From NCBI RefSeq assembly GCF_036711975.1, contig NC_091972.1, positions 27,719,001 through 27,783,000 on the forward strand: a stretch of 64,000 bases of DNA, given 5' to 3'. Under the pieces are notes generated by a model. The model was not told where the DNA came from and ran no database searches. It saw nothing but the letters and a program-made list of their open reading frames with translations. This DNA comes from Onthophagus taurus. Its lineage: Eukaryota; Arthropoda; Insecta; Coleoptera; Scarabaeidae. How positions within the stretch are numbered: position 1 is the first letter of the stretch; each line of letters starts with the position of its first letter. Position numbers and translations under genes: made by a program. Positions 45,445 to 55,115 of this stretch are shown here, one piece after another.

Positions 45445-46336
45445 TTTTTCCAAATATCTTAAACACTATTTACAGTAAAGCGCTGAAATTTGGTACAGTA
45501 TAAATCAATGTCATGTAAAATTTGTGAAGCAATTTATGAGTTGGATCGGTCCACGGGAACAATGCTGTACAGACTGTTCCTAAAGTTTGTTTGCCCAGAA
45601 CTTTTTTATTCTGTCATAACCCTACATTTATTTTTGCAGTTTCTAATAGTAAATTTAGTTTAAAAACGTTTATTACTCTTAGATAATATTGATAAAAATC
45701 ACCATTTCTATGTTAAATGCAAAAATGTTCTGTTCCGGTGTCAATAGTAGCACTAAAACAAAAGAAATCTAAGTTTTTGAACATTTCCTTTAGTATTTTT
45801 TATTACTTATCTTGTTATTTTATGTACTTTTTTATTATTCCTGTTAGTGTTGTGGTTTTTTTGTTGATTTTTAATTTATTGTTTTTGGATTCTTTTATTA
45901 AACCAACTAAAAGAAATTAAAAATGTGATTTATCTAAATCCACACTTGGACATGTTGCATACATACATAATAGTTATGACAGCTGAGTTCGATTTCCAAT
46001 TCAGATTCAGATTTATTTATTTATTTTTTTTAGTGTTATTGAATTCGGAGCCTAACATTTTTGCATTTAATACAAAAACCGTGGTTTTTATCAATATTCC
46101 CTACGAGTGATAAAAGTTTCTAAACTAAATTTACTATTAGAAACTGCAAAAATAAATGTAGGGTTATGATAGAATAAAAAAGTTCTGAGCGAATAAACTT
46201 TAGGAACAGCTTGTATAGCATTGTTCCCGAGTACCGATCCAACTCAAAAATTGCCTAATGATTTTCTGTGATATTAGTTTACACAGTACCAAATTTCAAC
46301 GCTTTACCATAAATAATGTTTAAGATATTTAGAAAA
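45445..46336. mobile_element. Fold-back element, arms about 250 bp
   Basis: Arm 45,445-45,700 (TAAACACTATTTACAGTAAA ... AATATTGATAAAAATCACC) matches the reverse complement of 46,085-46,336 with scattered differences. The 390 bp between the arms has only hydrophobic AT-rich frames. No transposase. Outer ends are unclear; a mariner-like end (CCGAAACACCCCTGTATA) lies further right at about 46,456-46,475. Confidence 0.7.
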
Positions 46337-46718
46337 ACGTGTTAAAATTTCCTAACTTTGATGGTCTGTATCTTTGAGGACTTTTACTAATTCTTTTTTA
46401 TATGAATTATCATCATTTTCACTCTAGTATATGTGGTTACATTTGTTCCCCCAGTCACCGAAACACCCCTGTATAATGTTACTGCTGTGCAATGGCCTAA
46501 TAGTGAAAAACTTCTCCCAAAACAATTGTTATGTGCTGTGTGCTTAGCTTCAGTAGTAACAAATTGGAAATGAAAAAAAGCCAGCAAATTAGAATTTTTA
46601 TATAAACTTTATGCATTGCTTTTTTTTTTTGTTTTTTTTAAGAATGTATTAGTTTTTAGTTACCAGATTTTGATTTTCATTTCTCTTTTGATTTAAATTA
46701 TTGATTGATATAAAAAAA

Positions 46719-47379
46719 TTACTTGATTGAAAATTCTAGAGGCGAGAAAACATTATAGAAATTGCATACTGAAAATTAAAAATTTAAAAAAAAATTATAT
46801 TTAATACATACCACTTGATAATAAACAAGACTGAATAAAAATCCTTTCTTCACTGCACTGGAGATGTCCAGAAATACATAAAAAATACATGTAGTACGGT
46901 TTCATCCCTTGATCTACTAAAACAACAAAAACATTCATAAAATATATTTATAATTAAACCTTGATGATAAAAGCTTGGAATATTACAATCTTACTCTCAA
47001 GTTGCGTTGGATGATCGCTTGAGAATATCCTTTTTACTTCCTTTTTGTTCGGATTTATGTAAAGGCTGAGGTCATCTTCTTTATCCAGGCATCCCTCTTA
47101 ATCAATAAATAACCAGAATCCTTTTAAAAATAAATAATTAGATGGAGTTATAATTTAAAAGAAACAAATTATTACCTCAACATTTCTTTATCATACATTA
47201 TATGTATGTACATCAGCAAAGAACTGTATCATTTCAGCAGTAGCTGCTTTCTCGTCCAATTCATATTTACTCGTCTCAATTATGGAAGTGGCCAATTCCT
47301 TTTAAATAAACGTAATAAAATCTAACGTAATTAATTACGCAGTAAGAAGCGTACTCACCTCAACACAATTTGGATCCAT
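46719..47379 (-). CDS. Candidate five-exon host gene, unknown product
   Basis: Proposed minus-strand exons: 47,359-47,379, 47,212-47,298, 46,995-47,094, 46,812-46,916 and 46,719-46,768, summing to 363 bases (120 residues plus stop). Donors: GAG|GTGAGT, GAT|GTACAT (weakest), AGA|GTAAGA, GTG|GTATGT; acceptors include TTGTTTTAG and TTTTTAATTTTTCAG. Phases agree at every junction. The product begins MDPNCVEELATSIIETSKYE, continues GCLDKEDDLSLYINPNKKEV and IDQGMKPYYMYFLCISGHLQ, and ends VFSPLEFSIK. Six cysteines, no signal peptide or membrane segment, no family recognised. Introns are short (about 60-120 bp), normal for insects. A further 5' exon is possible (AAAAAATG|GTGAGT near 47,656-47,663). 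The gene could be longer or decayed. Confidence 0.5.
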
Positions 47380-47949
47380 TATTACAATAACAATAATAAA
47401 CGCGGTTTAAAGAAATTGAATTCCTCTCCGGTGTTTGGAGTTGTAAATACTCTTTGAGGTTCTAAATGAAGATTAAAAAAAATTGTTTGAAAAATTGAAT
47501 TATGTAGAACAGCCTGTACAAAGAAAACTGTCATCCATTTGCGACAACACAAATCAAAGCAATGATACCAACCGTAAATAAATGAAATTACCAACCTCAA
47601 CAGAATTTATAAAAAGATTTAAACCCTTTTAAACGTTTTAACGCGTTTTAACTCACCATTTTTTCTTCAAATGGTGACCTTCTCATTTTCGTTTAAATTG
47701 AAAATGCACGAAATCTCCGAAGGATTTCAAACTTGTCTGTTGTGTGAGTCACTGGTGTGTTTCGCCATCGGACATTATTTTACTTTATTTTTCTTTGTTA
47801 TCGTCCTAGAACCTTGTATTCTATTATCTTTTGTTCTTAAAAGAAAAACACTTACTTTTTTACTTTACTTATTCAATATTATTATCAGCATTAGTTTTGA
47901 TTTTTTTGTAAGTACATGGATTGCTCGACCACACCATTGTCACCTTTGA
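47380..47949. other. Upstream of the candidate gene
   Basis: AT-rich. Two more sites resembling its first donor occur on the minus strand (CTGTTGAG|GTTGGTAA near 47,590 and AAAATG|GTGAGT near 47,660), perhaps 5' exons. The 92-codon hydrophobic plus-strand frame (47,671-47,949) looks like chance. Confidence 0.3.
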
Positions 47950-48199
47950 TTATGTATAATATGGATTGAGCTAACTGAATATATCTACTAACAAAAATGT
48001 TGCTCAAGGTGAATAGACGCAGATGGAAAGCGATAATGTGAAAGTGTAACAAAGATAGATATATTATATGTCAGTACGCTTCTATATCTATCTCACTTCT
48101 ATCAGTACACCCATTATATGGCAGTACGCTTCTATGTCTATCTCGGTTCGATCACCTTGCGCAAGCTATCTCTCTCGTTGGGTCAATCCATATTATATA
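47950..48199. mobile_element. Small MITE-like repeat
   Basis: TATAATATGGATTGA at the left mirrors TCAATCCATATTATATA at the right. Inside, a 59 bp stretch with CAGTACGCTTCTAT(A/G)TCTATC is repeated in tandem (about 48,055-48,150). No coding capacity. Confidence 0.5.
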
Positions 48200-48613
48200 C
48201 AGCGTGTCCCGTATCTTCCGCATCAGAGCATTATACGGTTGTAGAATACATTATTCTGAAGCGATCTTTCTAATAAAATTTTTTCGAAATGTTTATAATA
48301 ACCGCACGGGAACTGTTTAAAGGAACTGTTTTTCGTCCAATCAGCAGATCGCAAATCAGACTCAGGTAATCGGTGCCACCCTCGGCCGGTCCGCTACGCC
48401 GATGATAACTCGTTTCCCACGTGTACTCACCAATAGATTCGTCATGGAAAGAGAAATAAACTTTTTCGATGAATCAAAGTCGTCCGTTATTGGTCGTCGT
48501 TAAACAGTTCCCGTGCGGTTATTATAAACATTTCGAAAAAATTTTATTAGAAAGATCGCTTCAGAATAATGTATTCTACAACCGTATAATGCTCTGATGC
48601 GGAAGACACGCTG
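48200..48613. mobile_element. MITE with long inverted repeats (414 bp)
   Basis: Starts CAGCGTGTCCC and ends with its mirror ACACGCTG; arms of about 120 bp are nearly identical (CATCAGAGCATTATACGGTT in each), with TA target duplications outside. The left arm has about 7 extra bases near its tip. No transposase. Tc1/mariner type by target site. Confidence 0.85.
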
Positions 48614-48639
48614 TATAATCAAAGATTGTCACCAAATTC

Positions 48640-48822
48640 ATTTCAATTTACGTCCATTCATATTTTTTGCGCTCTACATCAACTATTATTATTAACTTTT
48701 GTTTTTCAAATGGCTGCGTATATTTTTCTTCACGTCATTGGATACAGATTGTTTTTCTGAATCCATTGATGTACAATACATCCATTTTGAATACAATTTT
48801 AACAGAGAATGTTAACCTGTAT
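48640..48822. repeat. Diverged single arm of the next fold-back element
   Basis: About 150 bp (TTTTTCAAATGGCTGCGTAT ... TTTTAACAGAGAATGTTAAC) are a diverged copy of the arm at 48,980-49,100. An older member of the same repeat family lies next to the younger one. Confidence 0.6.
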
Positions 48823-48825
48823 ATA

Positions 48826-49571
48826 CAGGTTGTCACACAAGAACGCCGCAAGCTATAACTCTGTCATTTACCTTCCGATTTTTATGAGCGAGTTATCAAA
48901 TGAAATGGTTTGATGAATATTATGATTCATGCTACAAATAAACTTTTTCCAACGCCAGCTTCAATTTCAAGCGTTATCAAGTTTTGATTTTCAAATTGCT
49001 CGGTATGTTTTTCTTCGCGTTATTGATAGAGATTTTTTTTCTGAACCCATTGCTGTACAATACATTAACATTAATTGTAATTTTAGCAGAGAAAAACAAT
49101 TAAAACATTTTCCGAACATTATCTCAGTCACTTCTGCAATACTGTAGTGTGCCATAGAAAAAAATAACGTGCAAAACTGATAACAGTCATTAAATGATAT
49201 ATCAATGCCTGAAGCAGTTGTAAATGATTATTTTTTCCCATGGCACACTACAGTATGGCACAAGTGACTTTAAGAGAATGTTCGGAAACTATTTTAATGT
49301 TTTTCTCTACTACAATTACAATTAATGTTAATGTATTGTACAGCAATGGGTTCAGAAAAAAAATCTCTATCCAATAACATGACGAAAAACATACCGAGCA
49401 ATTTGAAAATCAAAAGTTGATAATCACTTGAAATTGAAAATGGCGTTGAAAAAGTTTATTTGCAGCATGAATCATAGTTTTCCTCAAACCATTTCATTTG
49501 ATACCTCGCTCATGAAAATCGGAATGTAAATGACACAGTTACAGCTTGGCGCGTTTTTTATCTGACACCTG
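48826..49571. mobile_element. Fold-back element, arms about 340 bp
   Basis: CAGGTTGTCACAC..AAGAACGC at the left against GCGCGTTTTTTATCTGACACCTG at the right (shown here in part), arms paired with few mismatches almost to the centre at about 49,200, where GTGTGCCATAGAAAAAA meets TTTTTTCCCATGGCACAC. TA on each side. No coding capacity. Confidence 0.85.
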
Positions 49572-49606
49572 TATATTATATACAGTATGTCCCCGGATCG
49601 AGTTTT

Positions 49607-50244
49607 GTGATCTGTGGACAGATCACAAAAAACATAAAATCCATAAGAGAAAAGGTCAAAAACGATGACCTCATAATAACCTCATTTGCGCCCTCCATAC
49701 AGCATAAAATCACTAAACACCTCAAAAAGTTTAACATATCTACGGCGTTCTCTTCCAATAAGAAATTAGGTCATATGCTAACTAATAAGAAACACCGTTT
49801 TAAGTCCGAGTTAAGTGGAGTATACAGGATCGAATGCGAATGGTGAACGGTGAACTTGACGGGCTTCTTGAGGTTCCTGGAAATCTTCCTTAACCCTCTT
49901 CATCGGATCTAAAACAGACGGAAAATATATTAGTTAATATTCGCTAAATTAGCGATATCGAATGCGAAGATTGTGATCGGTTTTATATAGGACAGACAAG
50001 CAGGAACATCCAAACCAGGTTTAAGGAACATCTTAAATGTAATAACTCGGCAATATACCAACACCTAAAAGAAAATAATCATAAAACCAGTCTCAATTGT
50101 ACAAAAATACTAAAGAATATTAAAAAATCCAAACTTTTAGATTTATACGAGGAACTTCATATCTACACTGGTAATTTAGAAAACAAACTTATTAACAACA
50201 TAACGGATATCAACAATTTTAGATTTTTTATAAAATACATTTAA
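49607..50244 (+). pseudogene. Penelope-like element C-terminal region, copy B
   Basis: The first part (to about 49,840) reads KNIKSIREKVKNDDLIITSF, FNISTAFSSNKKLGHMLTNK, then HRFKSELSGVYRIECE, the link between reverse transcriptase and nuclease in PLE proteins. After a 116 bp LINE-tail insertion it resumes at 49,957 with RIECEDCDRFYIGQTSRN and the rest of the GIY-YIG nuclease, matching copy A. More of the protein front survives here than in copy A. The reverse transcriptase core is missing. Confidence 0.85.
49841..49956 (-). mobile_element. 116 bp LINE tail inserted in the PLE
   Basis: Flanked by a perfect 12 bp direct repeat ATCGAATGCGAA (49,829-49,840 and 49,957-49,968). Its minus strand (GTTCACCG ... 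AGATCCGATGAAGAGG ... TAGCGATAT) resembles the 3' untranslated DNA of the Jockey-like LINE at 42.74-42.83 kb. So it is an extremely 5'-truncated LINE insertion. Copy A of the PLE shows the empty site. Confidence 0.8.
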
Positions 50245-50591
50245 TTTGTTCGCGCGCAAGTCTATTATTCACAACGATAGGTTTTTTATTCTTTGTTAAA
50301 AACCTGTATAGCACGCGTCCCATTCTTGTTTTTCCTTATTTTTAAGACCAGTCGTTCTTTAACTGTTGTACTTTCGCGTTTATACTTTTAGATCAACTGA
50401 CATTCTTTGAACATTTTGTTAGTATTGTTTTTCGTCCTTTTCAAGTAAGTTACATAAACTCTGTTCATTGAGTTAAGTTTTAAGTTTTTCAAATTCACTT
50501 GTAGTGGTTCGACTCTTTTGTTTTTCTGAAGGGTTTTAACATGTTCTTTGAGTGACCTTTTCTAATTTACTTCAATGAAATGATTTATATA
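50245..50591 (+). mobile_element. PLE 3' region, copy B
   Basis: Non-coding. Matches 15,038-15,108 joined to 16,437-16,705 of copy A without the solo LTR. Continues after the next insertion at 52,378. Confidence 0.7.
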
Positions 50592-52376
50592 CAGGGTGTC
50601 TCACGTAACTGGTTCGTTAGAACTTTTTAAGGTTCCACCATTCGTAGTGGTTTGAAATTTTGGTAGCATGGGTTGTTCATTCTAAACTTTCGATCTAAAA
50701 TATTTTCAAGATGGCCACGCCTTCTGGTCTACTGGAAGTAGACCACAACTTCGTTATTTTAAATGGAATGCTATAGTTTTTATTACACCTTTCAATTATA
50801 CGTAAAAAAATATGTTGACTTTGATAAAAGTTGTTGGTACCTAGCGTTTTTTGTTTTCGAGTTATTTTGATTTTAAGTGTTTTTTGACAAATTTCACCAT
50901 GGTCTTTAAAAGCCCATATCTCAGCTAACGATCATTCAAAAAAGCTCTGCGTTGGCACGACTACTCTACAGATGCTGCCAAATAGATTGTCATTTGTTGT
51001 ATCAGAGAATCTTATACAGGCTGGTCAAAAATTGAATTATTGTTTCTCAATATTCAATTGCGAGAAAGTCGAAAATTTTAAATGGAACACCCCATATTTC
51101 TTTACCCTATCAGGAAAGGGAATTTAATTCTCTACAAATTATCTATAAACATTCCTATCCCTATTTATTGTAGTTTCCCCGATATTGGAAAATTAATCAA
51201 AATCAGACATAAAATCCCAAAGCCCGTTTGTGTTTTTGTTAGCAGGCCAAGACATTTTGACAGTTCATCGTTTAATTTATTTAAATTATTATTGCTATTA
51301 TTTCTACAATTAACTATGGTTGAATAACCTTTAGCTTGCTCGCTTTTATTTACCAAAAGTAACCAACAGAAAAACGAATAAATGAAACAATGAAAAACAA
51401 TAATTTAATAACAGAAATTAGAATGAATAACATATAAAAAAACAAAAACTTAAAATTATAAAAAAAATTAAAACTGTTCGATATGCTGATCATTCACCAT
51501 TAAACATTTTTCAACTCTTCTTTCGACTTCTACGGTTGTGGCCCGTAGAAGTTGGTCGCCATCAATAGTACGTAGTGCACGCATCACTATATCACGCAAC
51601 TCTTGTCGTGTGTTGATCGGTGAATTGTACACTTGATTTTTTAAGTGACCCCACAAATAAAAATCCAATGGTGTTAAATCTGGAGATCGTGGAGGCCATT
51701 GCCATGAATATAAAACAAATTTAAAATATCGGCGTTGGAATAATTTGCCATGATATACAATGACTTTCACTCGTCATCAAAAGTAAGTAACAACAACAAT
51801 AACACAAATATGGACCAAAAACTGTCAAAATTCCATTGCCTTCTAATAAAAAAATCAAACGTTTTCTCGCATTCCGTGCATGCTTTGATTAATGTCCCAA
51901 TATCAGGGAAACTACAATAAATAGTCAATAAATAATATTTTCGACTTTCTAGCCATTGAATATGGAGAAACGGTAATTCAATTTTTGACCAGCCTAAGAT
52001 AAGATACTCTGATACAAGAAATGACAATCTATTTGGCAACATCTGAAGAGTAATCGTGCCAATTTAGAGGTTTTTTTTAATAAACGTTAACTGAGATATA
52101 GGCTTTTAAAGAGCATGGTAAAATTTGCCAAAAAAAGCTTAAAATCAAAATAACTTAAAAACAAAAAATGGTAGGTACCAACAACTTTTATCAAAGTCAA
52201 CATATTTTTTATGTATAATTGAAAGGTGTAATAAAAACTATAGCTATCCATTTAAAATAACGAAGTTGTGGTCTACTTCCGGTAGACCGGAAGTGGTGGC
52301 CATCTTGAAAATATTTTAGATTGAAAGTTTAGAATGAACAACCCATGCTAACGAACCAGTTACGTGAGACAGCCTG
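50592..52376. mobile_element. Mariner-like element with very long inverted repeats
   Basis: Begins CAGGGTGTCTCACGTAACTG and ends with the mirror (CAGTTACGTGAGACAGCCTG), TA outside each end; copy A has the empty site (TTATATATATATGTATACG). Arms pair imperfectly for about 600-700 bp (for example CAGCTAACG/CAACATCTG flanks, GGTCAAAAATTGAATT, GGGAAACTACAATAAATAG). Between the arms lies a transposase piece on the minus strand. Confidence 0.85.
51468..51770 (-). pseudogene. Tc1/mariner-superfamily transposase C-terminal piece
   Basis: WPPRSPDLTPLDFYLWGHLK then NQVYNSPINTRQELRDIVMR and a C-terminal part to HIEQF. The aspartate of PLDFY is the third catalytic residue of this group and is kept. The N-terminal two thirds of the transposase are missing, so the element is non-autonomous. 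Confidence 0.85.
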
Positions 52377-52377
52377 T

Positions 52378-52529
52378 ATATATATACGATTTCCCGATTA
52401 CTCATATGTGTACCACATTGACGGTAACTATTCCGTTTTTTATATCAATTTTTTTTACCAACTGTTTAATTTTAATTTCAGTTGTACCTGAAGAAGGCTA
52501 CTTGTTAGCCGAAACATGTTGTACTGAAT
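52378..52529 (+). mobile_element. PLE 3' end, copy B
   Basis: Last part of the PLE 3' region, matching 16,706-16,865. It runs directly into an internal point of the MITE (52,530), so the boundary differs from copy A: some DNA between them has been lost here. Confidence 0.65.
52482..52524 (+). ncRNA. Hammerhead-ribozyme-like motif, PLE copy B
   Basis: Same as the copy A motif: GTAC, CTGAAGA, A, GGCTA..TAGCC, GAAA, ACATGT-type stem III, GTAC. Every core base is unchanged between the copies. Confidence 0.55.
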
Positions 52530-52663
52530 ATTTATGGAAAAATCCCTGAAACGGGTCTAAAGATCTAAATTTTTTGCAATTTCTTCGTGTAGGATTTTTT
52601 CTGAATCTAGTGCAGTCAATTTTAATATTAAAAAAAATTTCAAAAACAGATAAAAACTTCTAA

Positions 52664-53177
52664 AAACATCTTTTGGGGAATATTGTAGCTTGGTACAGAT
52701 ATGTGGATGATATTTTTTGCATTTGGAGAGGCGATATCAACATTCTTAACAACTTTCATGATTATATTAACAATTTACATGCTAAACTGAATTTTACTCT
52801 AGAAATTGAAAAACATAATGATTAACTTTTTAGATTTAACTTTAACTAGAAATCCTGTTGGTCTAATCGAGTATAATATCTTAAGGAAACCCTCCACTAT
52901 ATCAACTACCATTCCTTACGATTCATTACATCCACATCAACACAAATTTGCTAATTTTCGTTTCTTAATTAACAGAGTTTTTGATTATCCTTTATCTGAA
53001 CGTAATAAAATTAAAGAAATTAACTTCATTTACAAACTGGCTCGCGACAATGGCTGCCCTATACACAAAATTAATCAACTGTTTAATAAAATTCGTATTC
53101 AAAAGAATTTATATATATTTTTAGTGTTTCACAATTTTATAACATTCAACGTTTCGCACTTTTGTAACTTTAACTAA
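52664..53177 (+). pseudogene. Penelope-like reverse transcriptase fragment
   Basis: WYRYVDDIFCIWRGDI (52,691 onward) holds the catalytic YVDD; then INNLHAKLNFTLEIE, a stop at about 52,823, and in another frame NFLDLTLTRNPVGLIEY, RKPSTISTTIPYDSLHPHQH and FRFLINRVFDYPLSE. These are the C-terminal palm and thumb of PLE reverse transcriptases. The N-terminal half and the GIY-YIG nuclease are absent. A different PLE from copies A and B. Confidence 0.85.
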
Positions 53178-53392
53178 GATTTTAATTTCCATCGTTCAAT
53201 TTAATTTAACTTAACTTTTATAACAACTTAAATTTTAATTTTGCGATTCGACTTTAAAAAATATTTTTCTTTAACAACAAATGTCATCATTAAATAAATC
53301 TCTTCTCGCCTATTAGTTTCTCTGACAGTAAGTTGTTGTTCTATTTTAAAATTAGTTTTTGTTTTAATTATTTTTTTAATTCTTATTAGCTT

Positions 53393-53432
53393 TCGGCTGA
53401 TGATGCAACGTTGATTCCGAAACCGGTTCCGA
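53393..53432 (+). ncRNA. Hammerhead-ribozyme-like motif, third PLE
   Basis: TCGG, CTGATGA (canonical core), a loop region with CAACGTTG that pairs poorly as stem II, GAAA, self-complementary ACCGGT as stem III, T, and CCGA, which pairs with TCGG as stem I. Stem II is the weak point. Lies about 100 bp from the 3' end of the insertion. Confidence 0.45.
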
Positions 53433-54000
53433 TTTATATATTACAATAAAGCAAGTTAGAAGTTTTTATCTGTTTTTGAAAATTTTTTTATATTTTTCAC
53501 TTGCAACATGGATAATTGGTTAAATTTTAATATTGGTTACATAAGAAAATTTAAATCTTCTCCTTCGAAACGACTTTTAATGTTTATTAAAAATTGATTT
53601 ATAGAATTATGAGGGTTTACTCTATCATAATAATTATTTAAAAAATGTTCACATAATTCGATAAACATTGGAAGTACTCCTTTCAATTTTGGAAATATAT
53701 TTACTACGGTTTGAGTTATGGAGGCTCTTGTCCTTATACAAGAGCGAATTGATTTGAATTTTGAGTTGCCATCAATTTTATTGTCCTGGAAATGTGATCC
53801 ATGGGCTAGGAATTGGCTGGAAGTCGGCCAATACAGTCTCCAATCTTGTTACAGCTTCATTCCGAGTCTCACGGTTCTTCTACTAATCTTATCATATTAG
53901 TTTCTTAAATGCTATCGGGATGCAGCTGCATAATTCCCGTTTCAGGGATTTTTCCATAAACCGTTTATAATGATTTTATCCGCTACTTACGGACACACTG

Positions 54001-55115
54001 TATGTGATTTCATATGTAATTACTTTCATTTGATTTTCTTTCCTTAATCAGCTTATTATGATTTTAATGGATATCTGATTTTTATTAATACACTCGCGGG
54101 GTATCTTAATTTATTTTTGTTGTTGATTATTAAAGGTCATTGAGCGTTCGTTGGTGAATTTATCGATATTTTTAAGATCTATTAATGTTAGGGGTGGGGA
54201 TGCGGATATCGGTCGCCCGTACCGCGTTTCCTCTTCCCACCACTTCTTCTTTTGCTATCGAGCCTTAGTGTAGTACGCTTGTTTAATTTTTGGTAAAGTT
54301 TGGTCCGGCTTTCCTGGTTCCGCTTTAATCAACATGTGCAGTCGAATTAAATGAAAAAAGAAGGAACAGGATATCCAGATAAGGTTTGAATATTTTTGTA
54401 TAGAATCATAATTATTAATAGTTTATTTTCTTGTTTTCGACCTGTTCGCTCGAGTTTTTTTATTATTTTATTTTTTGACACTAAAGGAGTGTCTCTTACA
54501 ATATTGACTCAGCCGACTCAATTTTCGTATTATTTTTTTTCTTTTGAGGTTATAATTTTGTTTAAATTCTTTTTTTGAGGAGAATCTTTTTGTAGATTTG
54601 TTATACTGTAATACCCCGTAGTTACGCGATAGGTGGGACTGACAGTAGCCGCGTAAATCGAAAATCGTGTAAGTCGAAATTCGATGAATACATATTATAA
54701 AACCAAGGATTAATAAACATTAATTTTGTTAAAAAAATGTATGTACAGGGTGGTTCAAATTCGATGTCCGAATGGGCTATCTCGGAAACTGTAAGAGTTA
54801 GAAAAAAGCAGCTAACATGTCTAGATCTGACATATTATGAGGGTTAAATAAATTCCAATTTCGAAAACCTAAAAGCGCTACCGTTAAAAAAACCGCGTAA
54901 GTCGAGGTTTTACTGTACTAATTTTTTTTGTTTGTTACTATAGACAGTCATTAATTTAACCAGTATAAGACCTTCTGCACACGGAGCTGCTCGTCGTAGA
55001 CGAGTATTAGACGCAATTGTAGGAAGACGTACGCTTCAGTGCATCTCACGTGTTTTTAAATAAAAATCTGCATATGGCGACGCAGCGTCGCGACTTCGTC
55101 TAAACATGCGACTCG
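54001..55115. other. Repeated spacer, copy B
   Basis: Matches 18,282-19,089 apart from the 310 bp pogo-type insertion at 54,606-54,915. No gene recognised. Confidence 0.5.
54606..54915. mobile_element. pogo-type MITE
   Basis: Ends CTGTAATACCCCG and, inverted, CAGTAAAACCTCG, with TA on each side; copy A (about 18,887-18,898) shows the empty site TTATACTAATTT. Inside is TACAGGGTGGTTCAAATTCG, itself like a mariner end. No transposase. Confidence 0.8.

Larger units (their letters stand above)
52630..53522 (+). mobile_element. Penelope-like element insertion (893 bp)
   Basis: Flanked by a 12 bp target duplication AATTTTAATATT (52,618-52,629; 53,523-53,534). Its first 25 bases (TTTCAAAAACAGATAAAAAC...) are the reverse complement of bases near its right end (53,459-53,481), the inverted terminal piece often seen in Penelope insertions. 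Contains part of a reverse transcriptase and a hammerhead-like motif. Confidence 0.85.
52530..54000. mobile_element. TA-flanked MITE, copy B, with PLE insertion
   Basis: Same element as 17,652-18,281, lacking the first 60 or so bases at its left, split by a PLE at 52,630-53,522. Right end CCGCTACTTACGGACACACTG is intact. Confidence 0.85.

Noticed and set aside
45717-46110. Hydrophobic frames of 60-70 codons
   Set aside because: Translation of T-rich DNA between fold-back arms; no start context, splice signals or family.
47671-47949. A 92-codon plus-strand frame with membrane-like segments
   Set aside because: Low-complexity phenylalanine/leucine-rich translation of T-rich DNA; the better signals in the area are on the other strand.
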